Assembly: GCA_963756425.1 (NCBI GenBank)
Contig: CAVWNW010000012.1
Location: forward strand, 248,001 to 312,000
Direction: 5' to 3'
Source of the DNA: DASQUK01 sp963756425
GTDB lineage: Bacteria > Actinomycetota > Acidimicrobiia > Acidimicrobiales > VFJN01
DNA: 64,000 bases
Below are positions 28,217-35,811 of this stretch, piece after piece. A program made the position numbers and the translations under genes. Positions within the stretch are counted from its first letter, which is position 1. Each line of letters opens with the position of its first letter. The notes beneath the pieces were generated by a model. The model had not been told where the DNA came from. It worked only from the letters and a program-made list of their open reading frames with translations, and did not search any database.

Positions 28217-28573
28217 GTGCTCGACATTCAGGTTGACGAGGCCGACAGTTACACGGTCTGCCGGCCAGTAGGCGAGCTCGACGCCTACACGGTCGGGCAG
28301 TTCCGAGACGCCTTGGGAGAGCTGGCCGACAAGCGGTACCTGCTCATCGACCTGTCCTCGGTGCCGTTCATGGACTCGGCGGGGCTCGGCGCCCTGATCG
28401 GCGGGATCCGCAGGGCCCGGGAGGCGGGAGGCGACGTGGCGGTCGCCTGCAGCCGCCCGACCCTGACCCGCCTGCTGCACACCACGGGCTTCGACCGCAT
28501 CGTCCCCGTCAAGGAGACGGTCGAATCGGCCGCCGCCGCGCTCGACGAGGCGGCCGCCTCCATCGACGAGTAG
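28217..28573 (+). CDS. STAS-domain anti-sigma factor antagonist
   Basis: A 118-aa SpoIIAA/RsbV-like protein. It shows the STAS strand-helix order: YTVCRPVGELDAYTVGQFRD (about 12-31), YLLIDLSSVPFMDSAGLGAL with the phosphorylatable Ser in MDSAGLG (about 58), then a C-terminal helix extended by an Ala/Glu-rich tail. It would bind and inhibit an anti-sigma kinase when unphosphorylated. The GTG at 28217 follows a strong GGGAGGAGG site (28203-28211). No kinase or sigma factor gene is adjacent; the divergent receiver protein may belong to the same signalling route. Confidence 0.88.
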   Translation: MLDIQVDEADSYTVCRPVGELDAYTVGQFRDALGELADKRYLLIDLSSVPFMDSAGLGALIGGIRRAREAGGDVAVACSRPTLTRLLHTTGFDRIVPVKETVESAAAALDEAAASIDE

Positions 28574-28601
28574 CCACCGGATCGGCGCGGATCAGCGCGG
28601 A

Positions 28602-29723
28602 TCAGCGCGAGAACAGGTGGGCAGCCAGCCCGCCCATGCCGGCGATGTCGTGCACGTCGGTGCTGAGGAACGGAACCCACACGACCGGCGCCGGCGCCAC
28701 GGCGTCGGCGAGTCCGCCCAGGTGGGCGAGCTCGCTCGCCGAGACGGTCCGATAGTCGGCCAGGTTGCGGTAGAGCCCGCCCAGCTCCGTGCCCTCCAGG
28801 GTGCGCGCCCGCTCGGCGGCCGCCTCGCCCAGGCCGGCGCCGAATGACGGGTGCACACGGTTCACCACCAACCCCTGCACCGCGATGCCCGCCTCACCCA
28901 GGCGATCGGCGAAGAACTGTGCTTCGGCGACCGTGTCCCGCCGCGGCGACGCCACCAGGACGAAGGCGGTCTCCGGCGCCGCCAGGAGTTCGTTGACACG
29001 GGCCGCCCGCTGACGGAAGCCCTCCTCCATCCCTTCGAACGCCTGGAAGAAGGCCATGGCGTCGTCCACCACGTCGCCGCCCACCACCTTGGACACGGTC
29101 CGCAAGAACGCCTGCGCGGCCACGTTGACCGCCCGGACGATGCCCCGGCTCGGCGCCATCAGCACGCGGAACAGGCGGTGCTCCAGGAACCGCGACAGCC
29201 GCCGCGGGGCATCGAGGAAGTCGAGAGCGTGACGGGTAGGGGGCGTGTCCACGACCACCAGGTCGAAGTCCGTCTCCTCGTGCAGCTCGTAGAGCTTCTC
29301 CATCGCCATGTACTCCTGCGTTCCCGACAGGGCGCCGGCGATGTTGCGGTAGAAGCGGTTGGCGAGGATCCGCTGGGCCTGATCGGGCGACCCTGCGTAC
29401 TTGGCCACCAGTGCGTCGAAGGTCGAGCGGGTGTCGAGCATCGTGGCCCACAGCTCTCCGGGCCAGTCGCCCTCGATGCGGCTGGGCGTGTTCGAGAGGC
29501 CGGCCAGCCCCAGGGCGTCGGCCAGCCGGCGGGCGGGATCGATGGTCACCACCACTGTCTTGCGGCCCCGCCGGGCGCCCTCGAGGGCCGCCACGGCGGC
29601 GATGGTCGTCTTGCCCACGCCCCCCGATCCGCAGCACACGACGATGCTCCGCTCGGTCACGAGGCCGTCGAGGCGGTCGCCATGTGTGACCGCGGGGGAG
29701 CTCCGGGTGCCCGACAGGGTCAC
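28602..29723 (-). CDS. ArsA/Get3-like ATPase (second of a pair, Rv3680-like)
   Basis: A 373-aa ATPase of the ArsA/Get3 group. It has the deviant Walker A CCGSGGVGKTTIA (about 30-42), switch I-type VVTIDPARRLADALG (59-73) and the switch II/Walker B region LVVVDTPPTRHALDFLDAP (about 155-173). There is no arsenic-binding Cys pattern and no arsenic genes nearby. In mycobacteria a similar pair (Rv3679-Rv3680) is encoded next to whiB4; the pair is thought to act together, not in arsenite efflux. The start overlaps the stop of the upstream ATPase gene by 4 bp. Confidence 0.87.
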   Translation of the reverse strand: MTLSGTRSSPAVTHGDRLDGLVTERSIVVCCGSGGVGKTTIAAVAALEGARRGRKTVVVTIDPARRLADALGLAGLSNTPSRIEGDWPGELWATMLDTRSTFDALVAKYAGSPDQAQRILANRFYRNIAGALSGTQEYMAMEKLYELHEETDFDLVVVDTPPTRHALDFLDAPRRLSRFLEHRLFRVLMAPSRGIVRAVNVAAQAFLRTVSKVVGGDVVDDAMAFFQAFEGMEEGFRQRAARVNELLAAPETAFVLVASPRRDTVAEAQFFADRLGEAGIAVQGLVVNRVHPSFGAGLGEAAAERARTLEGTELGGLYRNLADYRTVSASELAHLGGLADAVAPAPVVWVPFLSTDVHDIAGMGGLAAHLFSR

Positions 29724-30691
29724 AGCGGCAGCCCGGCCAGGGCGTCGATCTCCGCCAGAAGCGCCGCCGCTAGCGCGTCGAGGTCGCGGGGACCGATGTC
29801 GGTGGTGAACAGGAACGGCAGGCGCAGCTGGGGCAGCGGGAGCTGCTCCTCGAGCCGGCCGATCTGCTCGGCCTGAAGCACCATGCGGCCGCGGCGGAAC
29901 GAGGCCGCGGCGGCCAGCGCCTCGCTTTCACCCGGGCGCAGGGCCACGCCCACCCGCTCGGCGGCGGCCACGGGATCGGCGTCCAACCCGGGAACGTCTG
30001 GAACCACACCGTTCACGACGATCGGCCCGAGGCCCACACCGACGCGGTCCTCCAGGGAGAAGGCGGTCTCGACCGCCTCGTTGACCGGCGTCTCCTCCGG
30101 GATGGTCACCAGCATCACCTGGCAACGCCGGTGGTCCTCGAGCAACTCGAGCACGTCGCGGGCCTGCGCGTTGATGGGGCCGACGCTCACGGTGTCGAGC
30201 AGGCTCCGAGCGGATTGGAGGAACGCGATGGCGTGGCCTGCGGCCGGGGCGTCGAGGACGATGAGGTCGGCCGTGCCCGCCCGCTCGAGTTGCTTGACCT
30301 TGCCGAGCAGCAGGATGTCCTTGATGCCGGGGGCCGCGGTCGCCACCACATCGAGCGCACCGGACGACACGAGCCGCTTCGACAGGCGCGACAGACCATG
30401 GTCCCGCAGGTACTCCAGGAGCGCGGCGTCGGCCGTCAGCGTGCGGGCCCGGACGTCGGCGGCACCGCCCGGTCCGCCACCCGGCGACAGCACCACCTCG
30501 TCGTAGCTCAGCTCGCCCTGGCCGAACATGGCCGGCAGTCCCGTGCGGCCCTCGACCTCCACGATCAGGGTCGACAGGCCGGCGAGGGCGGCGGCGTGCG
30601 CCAGCGCGGCGCTGACCGTGGTTTTGCCGACCCCGCCCTTCCCGGCCACGATGACCAGCCGAGATGCACCGAAGAACTGTTCAGGGTCCAC
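29720..30691 (-). CDS. ArsA/Get3-like ATPase (first of a pair, Rv3679-like)
   Basis: A 323-aa ATPase with VDPEQFFGASRLVIVAGKGG at the N-terminus (Walker A GKGGVGKTT, about 18-26), a diverged switch I (VEVEGRTGLPAMFG), KDILLLGKVKQLERA and the Walker B region LIVLDAPAAGHAIAFLQ. The GTG at 30691 is preferred over an ATG at 30754, because the added residues look non-coding and would overlap the divergent NfeD gene more. It ends in a 4-bp overlap with the second ATPase, so the two are co-translated and likely form a heteromeric complex at the membrane. Confidence 0.87.
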   Translation of the reverse strand: MDPEQFFGASRLVIVAGKGGVGKTTVSAALAHAAALAGLSTLIVEVEGRTGLPAMFGQGELSYDEVVLSPGGGPGGAADVRARTLTADAALLEYLRDHGLSRLSKRLVSSGALDVVATAAPGIKDILLLGKVKQLERAGTADLIVLDAPAAGHAIAFLQSARSLLDTVSVGPINAQARDVLELLEDHRRCQVMLVTIPEETPVNEAVETAFSLEDRVGVGLGPIVVNGVVPDVPGLDADPVAAAERVGVALRPGESEALAAAASFRRGRMVLQAEQIGRLEEQLPLPQLRLPFLFTTDIGPRDLDALAAALLAEIDALAGLPL

Positions 30692-32037
30692 TGCGCGCGT
30701 CGTCCACCAGGAGCCGTTCGGCGGTCCGCCGGACTGTACCCAAGCTCGCGGCACTGCTAGTCATGGCGGGCGCCCTGGCGCTGGCCACGCGGCCGGCGGG
30801 AGCGACCGGTACGGCCGGATCCGCTAGCCATGCGGCAGCACAGGCGGACTGCGCGGAGGCTGGCACGGGCCCCGTGGCGGTCGTCGAGGTGGACGGCCTC
30901 CTCGACCCCGTGCTGGTCGACTTCATCGATGACCAGGTCGGTGCCGCCGAGCGCGCCTGTGCTGTGGCCCTGGTGCTGCAGCTCGACAGCGGCGACGCGG
31001 TCGTCTCGGACGGGGAGCTCGACGACCTGATCGCGACCGTCGAAGCCTCTACGGTCCCGGTCGACGTCTGGATCGGGCCCTCGGGAAGCAAGGCCGCCGG
31101 CGAGTCGGTCCGCCTCGTGGCCGTTGCCGACGTCACCGGCATCGCGCCGGGCTCGAGCATCGAGGTCACGCCGAGCCTCCTGGACGCCCGCGGCGTGGCT
31201 CCCGGCGAGCTCGGCACCGTCGACGTAGGCGACCGCGTCGGCGCCGGGCGGGCCGTCGACCTCGGCCTCATCGACTCCGATGCGCCGGTGATCGGTCAGT
31301 TCGTCATCGAGCTTCCCGGTGTCGAGACCGAGGTGGTCGACGGCGATCGCCAGATCGCCGACAGCCAGGAGGTGCAGTTCGGCGGCTTGAGATTGATCGG
31401 CCAGCTCATGCACACCGTGGCCAGTCCGGCGGTGGCGTACCTGCTGTTCGTGATCGGCCTCGCCCTCCTGCTGTTCGAGCTGTACACGGCGGGCGTGGGG
31501 ATCGCCGGGATGGTTGGCGCCGGGTCGCTCATCCTCGGCTGGTACGGGCTCGCGGTGCTGCCCACCCGACCCATCGGGGTCGCCCTCCTGCTCCTCGCCA
31601 TGTTCGGCTATGGGGTCGACGTCCAGACGGGTGTGCCGCGCCTCTGGACCGCCATCGCGACCGTGAGCTTCGTGCTGGGATCGTTGGTGCTGTTCGACGG
31701 GCTCTCTGTCAGCTGGATCACGCTCCTGGCTGCGTTCGTCGGGATGACCCTGGCGATGTATGCCGGCATGCCCACCATGGTGCGCACCCGTTTCTCGACG
31801 CCGACCATCGGTCGAGAGTGGATGATCGGTGAGCTCGGCGAGGCCCGCACCGACATTGCGCCCGACGGCGTGATCACGCTGCGGGACGCGCCGTGGCGGG
31901 CCCGCACCAACCGTGCCACGCCGATCCACCAGCACGAGCGAGCGCGGGTCGTGGCGATCGAGGGACTCGTGCTGGAGGTTGAGCCCGAGGGCGGAGGGGC
32001 GCGTGACTACCGCGAGCGCACACGCTCGAGCGACTGA
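30664..32037 (+). CDS. NfeD-family membrane protein with a degenerate ClpP-like domain
   Basis: A protein of up to 457 aa. A signal or anchor segment lies near 27-45. Residues about 60-220 are related to the ClpP-class protease domain of long NfeD proteins (VAVVEVDGLLDPVLVDFID; VTGIAPGSSIEV), but the SAG serine motif and the downstream Lys region are not recognisable, so it is probably inactive. Four or five membrane helices follow (about 250-375: SPAVAYLLFVIGLALLLFEL, GIAGMVGAGSLILGWYGLAV and others), then an NfeD OB-fold (IGELGEARTDIAPDGVITLR, RVVAIEGLVLEVEP). The start is uncertain: ATG 30664 overlaps the divergent ATPase gene by 28 bp, and ATG 30763 would be the next choice. Confidence 0.8.
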   Translation: MHRRTVQGPLRASSTRSRSAVRRTVPKLAALLVMAGALALATRPAGATGTAGSASHAAAQADCAEAGTGPVAVVEVDGLLDPVLVDFIDDQVGAAERACAVALVLQLDSGDAVVSDGELDDLIATVEASTVPVDVWIGPSGSKAAGESVRLVAVADVTGIAPGSSIEVTPSLLDARGVAPGELGTVDVGDRVGAGRAVDLGLIDSDAPVIGQFVIELPGVETEVVDGDRQIADSQEVQFGGLRLIGQLMHTVASPAVAYLLFVIGLALLLFELYTAGVGIAGMVGAGSLILGWYGLAVLPTRPIGVALLLLAMFGYGVDVQTGVPRLWTAIATVSFVLGSLVLFDGLSVSWITLLAAFVGMTLAMYAGMPTMVRTRFSTPTIGREWMIGELGEARTDIAPDGVITLRDAPWRARTNRATPIHQHERARVVAIEGLVLEVEPEGGGARDYRERTRSSD

Positions 32038-32243
32038 CATATCGCTTCAGAGCACCCCCATGGGCGCCGGTTCATTTGGGCTTAGACAACACCGGCGTCA
32101 TTCCCCCGTAACACACTGTCACCGCGGGCTTACCCCTGTGACCAGCGGTAAGACGCGTTCTGCACGCGTCGTAAGGACAAGAACTTTCTCTTGTTTCGGT
32201 TCTATGCGCGGCTGTATGGTCCGCCTTTGAAGGGGGGTAGGCA

Positions 32244-32505
32244 GTGAGCGCACAGCGTGTCGACGAAGCATGGCAGGTGAGAGCCGCGTGCCGAGGGCCA
32301 CAGGCGGCCGTCTTCTTTCCACCGCCACACTTCGAGCGCAAGAGCGAGAAACTCGAAGCGGGAAGAGCAAGCCAAGGCCATCTGCCGGACGTGCCCGGTG
32401 CGGGAGCCCTGCCTCGGGTACGCGCTACGCATCCGTGAGCCTCATGGCATCTGGGGAGGATTCAGCGAGGCAGAGCGCAGAGCGCTCGTAGCGCAGCACA
32501 ACTGA
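32244..32505 (+). CDS. WhiB-family Fe-S regulator interrupted by a one-base frameshift
   Basis: A WhiB-like transcription factor readable in two frames. Frame 1 from the GTG at 32244 gives DEAWQVRAACRGPQAAVFFP and PPHFERKSEKLE (first Cys, 4Fe-4S ligand). After GAA at 32355-32357 one extra base is present; from 32359 the next frame gives REEQAKAICRTCPVREPCLG (CxxCxxxxxC ligands), then YALRIREPHGIWGGFSEAER (the GIWGG turn) and a stop at 32503-32505. All four Cys and the tryptophan turn are intact, and the combined product would be about 86 aa. Either a sequencing indel or a very recent mutation. A GGGGGG site precedes the start. Confidence 0.85.
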
Positions 32506-32796
32506 CGGCTGCAGCATCGGTCTGCGCGACGGCGGGGCGGGGATCGATGTCGCGGTGATTCTGCGTCCGTCGTCTTCCGGGGCCCGACCCCTCGGCTCAT
32601 CGCGCATGCGACCCCCCAGCAGTGTGCCGGGCCGGCGGCCGGGGTCTCGGCGATCCTGACCGCCGGCCGGCTCGAGGTGTGGTTGGCGGCCGGAGGCCGG
32701 CAAAGCAACCCCCGGCGATCACGCCGCCGGGCCCACACGGAGCCCCCGAGCGGCGCTATTGCTCTCCCCCTTAGCCTCCGACGCTTCAACCACTCC

Positions 32797-32848
32797 CGTA
32801 CGAGAAACCCTCGTACTCGTGGTACGAGACCCCCCGTAGTGCCTCGTA
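32797..32848. promoter_or_regulatory. Cluster of TACGAG/CTCGTA hexamers
   Basis: The motif TACGAG or its complement CTCGTA occurs at 32799-32804, 32810-32815, 32823-32828 and 32843-32848. Neighbouring copies are inverted relative to one another, giving small hairpins TACGAG-AAACC-CTCGTA and TCGTAC-TCGTG-GTACGA. It sits in the 523-bp gap between whiB and fxsA, 22 bp before the CRP-like box. Likely a multi-site operator; no other feature explains it. The rest of the gap (32506-32796) shows nothing recognisable. Confidence 0.5.
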
Positions 32849-32869
32849 TGTTACTCCTCGGTAGCCGAC

Positions 32870-32887
32870 ATGTGAAGGGGGTCACAT
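32870..32887. promoter_or_regulatory. Perfect CRP/FNR-type box upstream of fxsA
   Basis: ATGTGA-AGGGGG-TCACAT is an exact TGTGA-N6-TCACA dyad, the consensus spacing for CRP-family regulators. It is 142 bp upstream of the fxsA ATG, within a long intergenic region. The downstream metallo-hydrolase is related to the gene next to crp in mycobacteria, so control of the fxsA operon by a CRP homologue is a reasonable inference. No crp gene is in the window. Confidence 0.65.
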
Positions 32888-33028
32888 CCGGGGCCGGTCA
32901 GGCGCCGGGGGCGCCGCTCTGGCGACAACGACCCGGCGGTAGGCTGGGGCGAACGTGCGGTCGCCCACCGACCGAGGTGGGACCGCCCGATTCAGCTCGA
33001 TTCCGCATACCTGCACGACCCTCCGCAC

Positions 33029-33520
33029 ATGGTTCTCCTCGCGCTTCTCTTCCTCGTTGCTCCCCTCGTCGAGCTGGCGGTGATCGTCCAGGTCGCCGGC
33101 GCGGTCGGGGTGCTCAACACCATCGGACTGCTCATCGCGGTTTCGCTCGTGGGCGCCTGGCTGGCCAAGCGAGAGGGCCTCATCACGCTGCGGCGGATCC
33201 AGCTCGCCCTCGGGCGGGGCGACATCCCGAGCCGCGAGGTCGCCGACGGGGCGCTGATCCTGATGGCCGGGGCCCTGATGATCGCACCCGGCTTCATCAG
33301 CGACGTCGTCGCCTTGCTGCTCCTGTTCCCTCCCACACGGGCCGTCATCCGCCCGGTGGTGGTGCGGTCGCTGGCCAAGCGAGGTCGCGCCCGTGTCACC
33401 GTCATGGGCACCCGGGCTGGCGGGGGGCGGGGTCCGGGCGCCGACGACATCTGGGACGTCGAGAGCTGGGAGGATCCGCCGCGTACGGCAGTGCGCGGCG
33501 AGCTGAAGGACCCCAAATGA
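33029..33520 (+). CDS. fxsA: FxsA-family membrane protein
   Basis: A 163-aa inner-membrane protein. The N-terminus has the family pattern LFLVAPLVELAVIVQVAGAV and a second helix TIGLLIAVSLVGAWLAKREG, followed by the amphipathic GDIPSREVADGALILMAGAL and MIAPGFISDVVALLLLFPPT. The C-terminal 50 residues are soluble and Gly/Asp-rich. In E. coli FxsA modulates phage exclusion by F plasmid; its cellular role is unknown. The stop overlaps the ATG of the metallo-hydrolase (ATGA), so the two are coupled. The upstream CRP-type box may regulate both. Confidence 0.88.
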   Translation: MVLLALLFLVAPLVELAVIVQVAGAVGVLNTIGLLIAVSLVGAWLAKREGLITLRRIQLALGRGDIPSREVADGALILMAGALMIAPGFISDVVALLLLFPPTRAVIRPVVVRSLAKRGRARVTVMGTRAGGGRGPGADDIWDVESWEDPPRTAVRGELKDPK

Positions 33521-34389
33521 CGGACGAGGCAACCGAGCAGGCGCCCGTCGACATCCCCAAGCCCATCGTCTACGGCGTGGCCAGCGCCCTGTCCCCCATG
33601 GTGCGGCGGATCGTCGCCCGCAACCAGGGGACCATGACGGGTCCGGGGACCAACACGTACCTCGTGGGCATCGACGAGATCGCAGTGATCGACCCCGGGC
33701 CGGGCGATCCCGAGCACCTCGACGCGATCGCAGGCTGCGGCGGCGACCGCATCCGCTGGATCCTGCTGACGCACACCCACGAGGACCACTCGCCCGGCGC
33801 CGTGGGCCTCAAGAAGCGGACCGGGGCCGAGATCCTGGCGTTCGACGGCGGCGAGGGCAAGGGCAAGGTCCGGCTCGACGGCACGCTCCGTGACGGGTCG
33901 ATCATCGAGGCCACCGAGTTCCACCTCACGGCCCTGCACACCCCGGGCCACGCCTCGAACCACCTGTGCTTCCTGCTCAATGAGGAGCGCACCCTGTTCA
34001 CCGGCGACCACATCATGCAGGGGTCGACCGTGGTCATCCGCCCACCCGACGGCGACATGGCGGCGTATCTCGCCTCGCTCGAACGGCTGCGGCACATTCG
34101 GCCACGCCTGCGGGCGATCGCCCCCGGTCACGGCCACCTCATCACCGACCCCATGGCGGTGGTGGACGAGTACATCGAGCACCGCCTGGCCCGCGAGCGG
34201 CAGGTCATCGACGCCCTCACGGCGAGGGGAACGGCGACCGTCACCGAGTTGGTCGAGGACATCTACGTCGATGTGCCGACCGAGCTCCACCCCTGGGCCC
34301 GCTTCTCGGTGTGGGCGCACCTGCGCAAGCTGGCCGACGAAGGACGCGTCAAGGGCGACGACCTCGACGGCAACTGGTCGCCGGCCTGA
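33517..34389 (+). CDS. Metallo-beta-lactamase-fold hydrolase (LACTB2/Rv3677c-like)
   Basis: A 290-aa Zn-dependent hydrolase. The metal motif is LLTHTHEDHSPGAVG (HxHxDH, about 85-99), followed by TALHTPGHASNHLCFL (third His), LFTGDHIMQGSTVVIRPPDG (bridging Asp) and APGHGHLI. A C-terminal winged-helix-like tail (ALTARGTATVTELVEDIYVD; HPWARFSVWAHLRKLADEGR) is typical of the LACTB2-like group, which includes RNA endonucleases. GPGTNTYLVG at the N-terminus also fits. Translationally coupled to fxsA; convergent with mrp across a palindromic repeat block. Confidence 0.88.
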   Translation: MTDEATEQAPVDIPKPIVYGVASALSPMVRRIVARNQGTMTGPGTNTYLVGIDEIAVIDPGPGDPEHLDAIAGCGGDRIRWILLTHTHEDHSPGAVGLKKRTGAEILAFDGGEGKGKVRLDGTLRDGSIIEATEFHLTALHTPGHASNHLCFLLNEERTLFTGDHIMQGSTVVIRPPDGDMAAYLASLERLRHIRPRLRAIAPGHGHLITDPMAVVDEYIEHRLARERQVIDALTARGTATVTELVEDIYVDVPTELHPWARFSVWAHLRKLADEGRVKGDDLDGNWSPA

Positions 34390-34422
34390 GGGCGCCGGCG
34401 CGGCAGGCGCTCCCTACCGGGT

Positions 34423-34522
34423 CCCGAGGTCATGGGTTCCTGATCACCGAGCCCGAGGTCATAGGTTCCACCTCCGGAACCCATTGCCTCGACCTTGCGA
34501 CGGCGGAACCGATTGCCTCGGG
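34423..34522. repeat. Nested palindromic repeat block between convergent genes
   Basis: Two direct copies CCCGAGGTCATGGGTTCC (34423-34440) and CCCGAGGTCATAGGTTCC (34452-34469) are followed by two imperfect reverse complements GGAACCCATTGCCTCG (34476-34491) and GGAACCGATTGCCTCGGG (34505-34522). The four units can pair as one long nested hairpin or as alternative hairpins. The block fills the 175-bp gap between the ends of the metallo-hydrolase (+) and mrp (-), where a bidirectional terminator or a REP-like element would sit. Confidence 0.75.
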
Positions 34523-34564
34523 ATCGGCGGGCCCTGCGGACTCCCGGCCCTGCCGCCCGGTGTG

Positions 34565-35740
34565 TCAGGTGCCGGCGCGGTCGAGGGCGGCGACGGCGGC
34601 GTCGAGCATGCGCGCGCTGCAGCCGGCCATGGCGGTGAGCGGCACCGCCTCGTCGACGATCCGCTGGGTGATGTCTCGGAAGGCGTCGGCGGCGGGGCCG
34701 TCGCCCAGCGTCACCGGCGACCCCGAGTCACCACCGGCCGACACCGACGGCTCGAGCGGCACCGCGCCGAGCAGCGGCACCCCGGCGTCGTGGGCGAGCT
34801 GCTCCCCGCCGCCGGCGCCGAACAGCTCGTAGGTCTCGCCGTGCTCGCAGTGGAACGCGCTCATGTTCTCGATGACGCCCGCCACCCGCAGGTAGCTCTT
34901 GCGGGCCATGCCCACGACGCGCACCGCCACCTTCTGGGCAGCCTGGGCGGGCGTGGTCACGACGATCACCTCGGCCCGGGGCAGCAGCTTGGCGACGCCC
35001 ATCTGCACGTCGCCGGTGCCCGGGGGCATGTCGATGAGCAGGTAGTCGAGGTCGTCGCCCCAGCGCACGTCCTGCAGGAAGTGCTGGACTCCCCGGTTGA
35101 GCATGAGACCCCGCCACATGAGCGCGGTCTCCTCGTCGTCCACCAGGAAGCCCATCGAGACCACCCGGACGACACCGTCGCCGATGAGTCGCTCGATCGG
35201 CACCATCTGCTTGCGCCCGTCGTGCGTGGCGCCGGCCAGTCGTCCCTCGACGCCGAGCATGCGCGGCACCGAGAAGCCCCAGATGTCGGCGTCGAGAACC
35301 CCGACCTTGTGACCCCGCTGCGCCAGCGCCGCCGCGAGGTTGACCGTGACCGAGGACTTGCCCACGCCGCCCTTGCCAGACGCGATGAGGATGACCTTGG
35401 CGCCGAGCGGCACCGACGTGTCCTCCGGACGCTGGGTGATGTTCCAGCGCGCCTTGGCCATGGCCGACGTCCGTTGATCGGGCGTCATCTCGGCCCAGTG
35501 CAGCCGCACGTCGGTCACCCCGGGTAGGGAGCCGATCCGAGCCACCACGTCATGCTGGAGCTGCGATCGGAGGGGACAGCCGGCGGTGGTAAGCACCACC
35601 GTGACGTCCACGGTGCCGTCGGGCTGGACCTCGGCCGACCGGGCCATGCCGAGGTCGACGATGTCGCTCCCCAGCTCGGGGTCGATGACGCCGCGGAACG
35701 CCGCCAGCACGTCGGTGGGAGTGGGCAGGCTCTCGGCCAC
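34565..35740 (-). CDS. mrp: Mrp/ApbC Fe-S cluster carrier ATPase
   Basis: A 391-aa P-loop ATPase that carries and delivers Fe-S clusters. The N-terminal MIP18/DUF59 domain (about 1-95) has FRGVIDPELGSDIVDLGMA and TTAGCPLRSQLQHDV. The ATPase domain has ASGKGGVGKSSVTVNLAAAL (deviant Walker A), GVLDADIWGFSVPRMLG, DYLLIDMPPGTGDVQM, VTTPAQAAQKVAVR and VIENMSAFHCEHGE. The classical CxxC of Mrp is replaced here by a single Cys in FHCEHGE, as in several actinobacterial forms. The GTG at 35740 starts the conserved domain. Divergent from the SufR-like gene and its carrier, forming a Fe-S group. Confidence 0.93.
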   Translation of the reverse strand: MAESLPTPTDVLAAFRGVIDPELGSDIVDLGMARSAEVQPDGTVDVTVVLTTAGCPLRSQLQHDVVARIGSLPGVTDVRLHWAEMTPDQRTSAMAKARWNITQRPEDTSVPLGAKVILIASGKGGVGKSSVTVNLAAALAQRGHKVGVLDADIWGFSVPRMLGVEGRLAGATHDGRKQMVPIERLIGDGVVRVVSMGFLVDDEETALMWRGLMLNRGVQHFLQDVRWGDDLDYLLIDMPPGTGDVQMGVAKLLPRAEVIVVTTPAQAAQKVAVRVVGMARKSYLRVAGVIENMSAFHCEHGETYELFGAGGGEQLAHDAGVPLLGAVPLEPSVSAGGDSGSPVTLGDGPAADAFRDITQRIVDEAVPLTAMAGCSARMLDAAVAALDRAGT

Positions 35741-35775
35741 GCGGGGGATTCTACCGGTGGACGCCGGTGAAACCG

Positions 35776-35805
35776 GGCCGGAGATACCCGGCCGCCGGTA
35801 CACTC
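35776..35805 (+). promoter_or_regulatory. Divergent promoter/operator between mrp and the SufR-like gene
   Basis: GGCCGG-AGATAC-CCGGCC (35776-35793) is a perfect 6-bp inverted repeat with a 6-nt spacer. TACACT at 35799-35804, seven bases before the GTG at 35812, is a good -10 and implies a leaderless or nearly leaderless mRNA for the regulator gene. The inverted repeat would cover the -35 region, consistent with autoregulation by the encoded winged-helix protein, perhaps also acting on mrp 36 bp away. Confidence 0.5.
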
Positions 35806-35811
35806 CTGTGG

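Noticed and set aside
28602..30691. Arsenite efflux ATPase assignment for the ArsA-like pair
   Set aside because: No arsB, arsD, arsC or ArsR gene nearby, and no metal-binding Cys pattern is visible; Get3/Rv3679-Rv3680-like is the better fit.
32340..32370. Programmed +1 frameshifting in whiB
   Set aside because: No clear slippery codon, in-frame stop or stimulatory structure at the shift; an indel is simpler, and similar indels occur elsewhere in the window.
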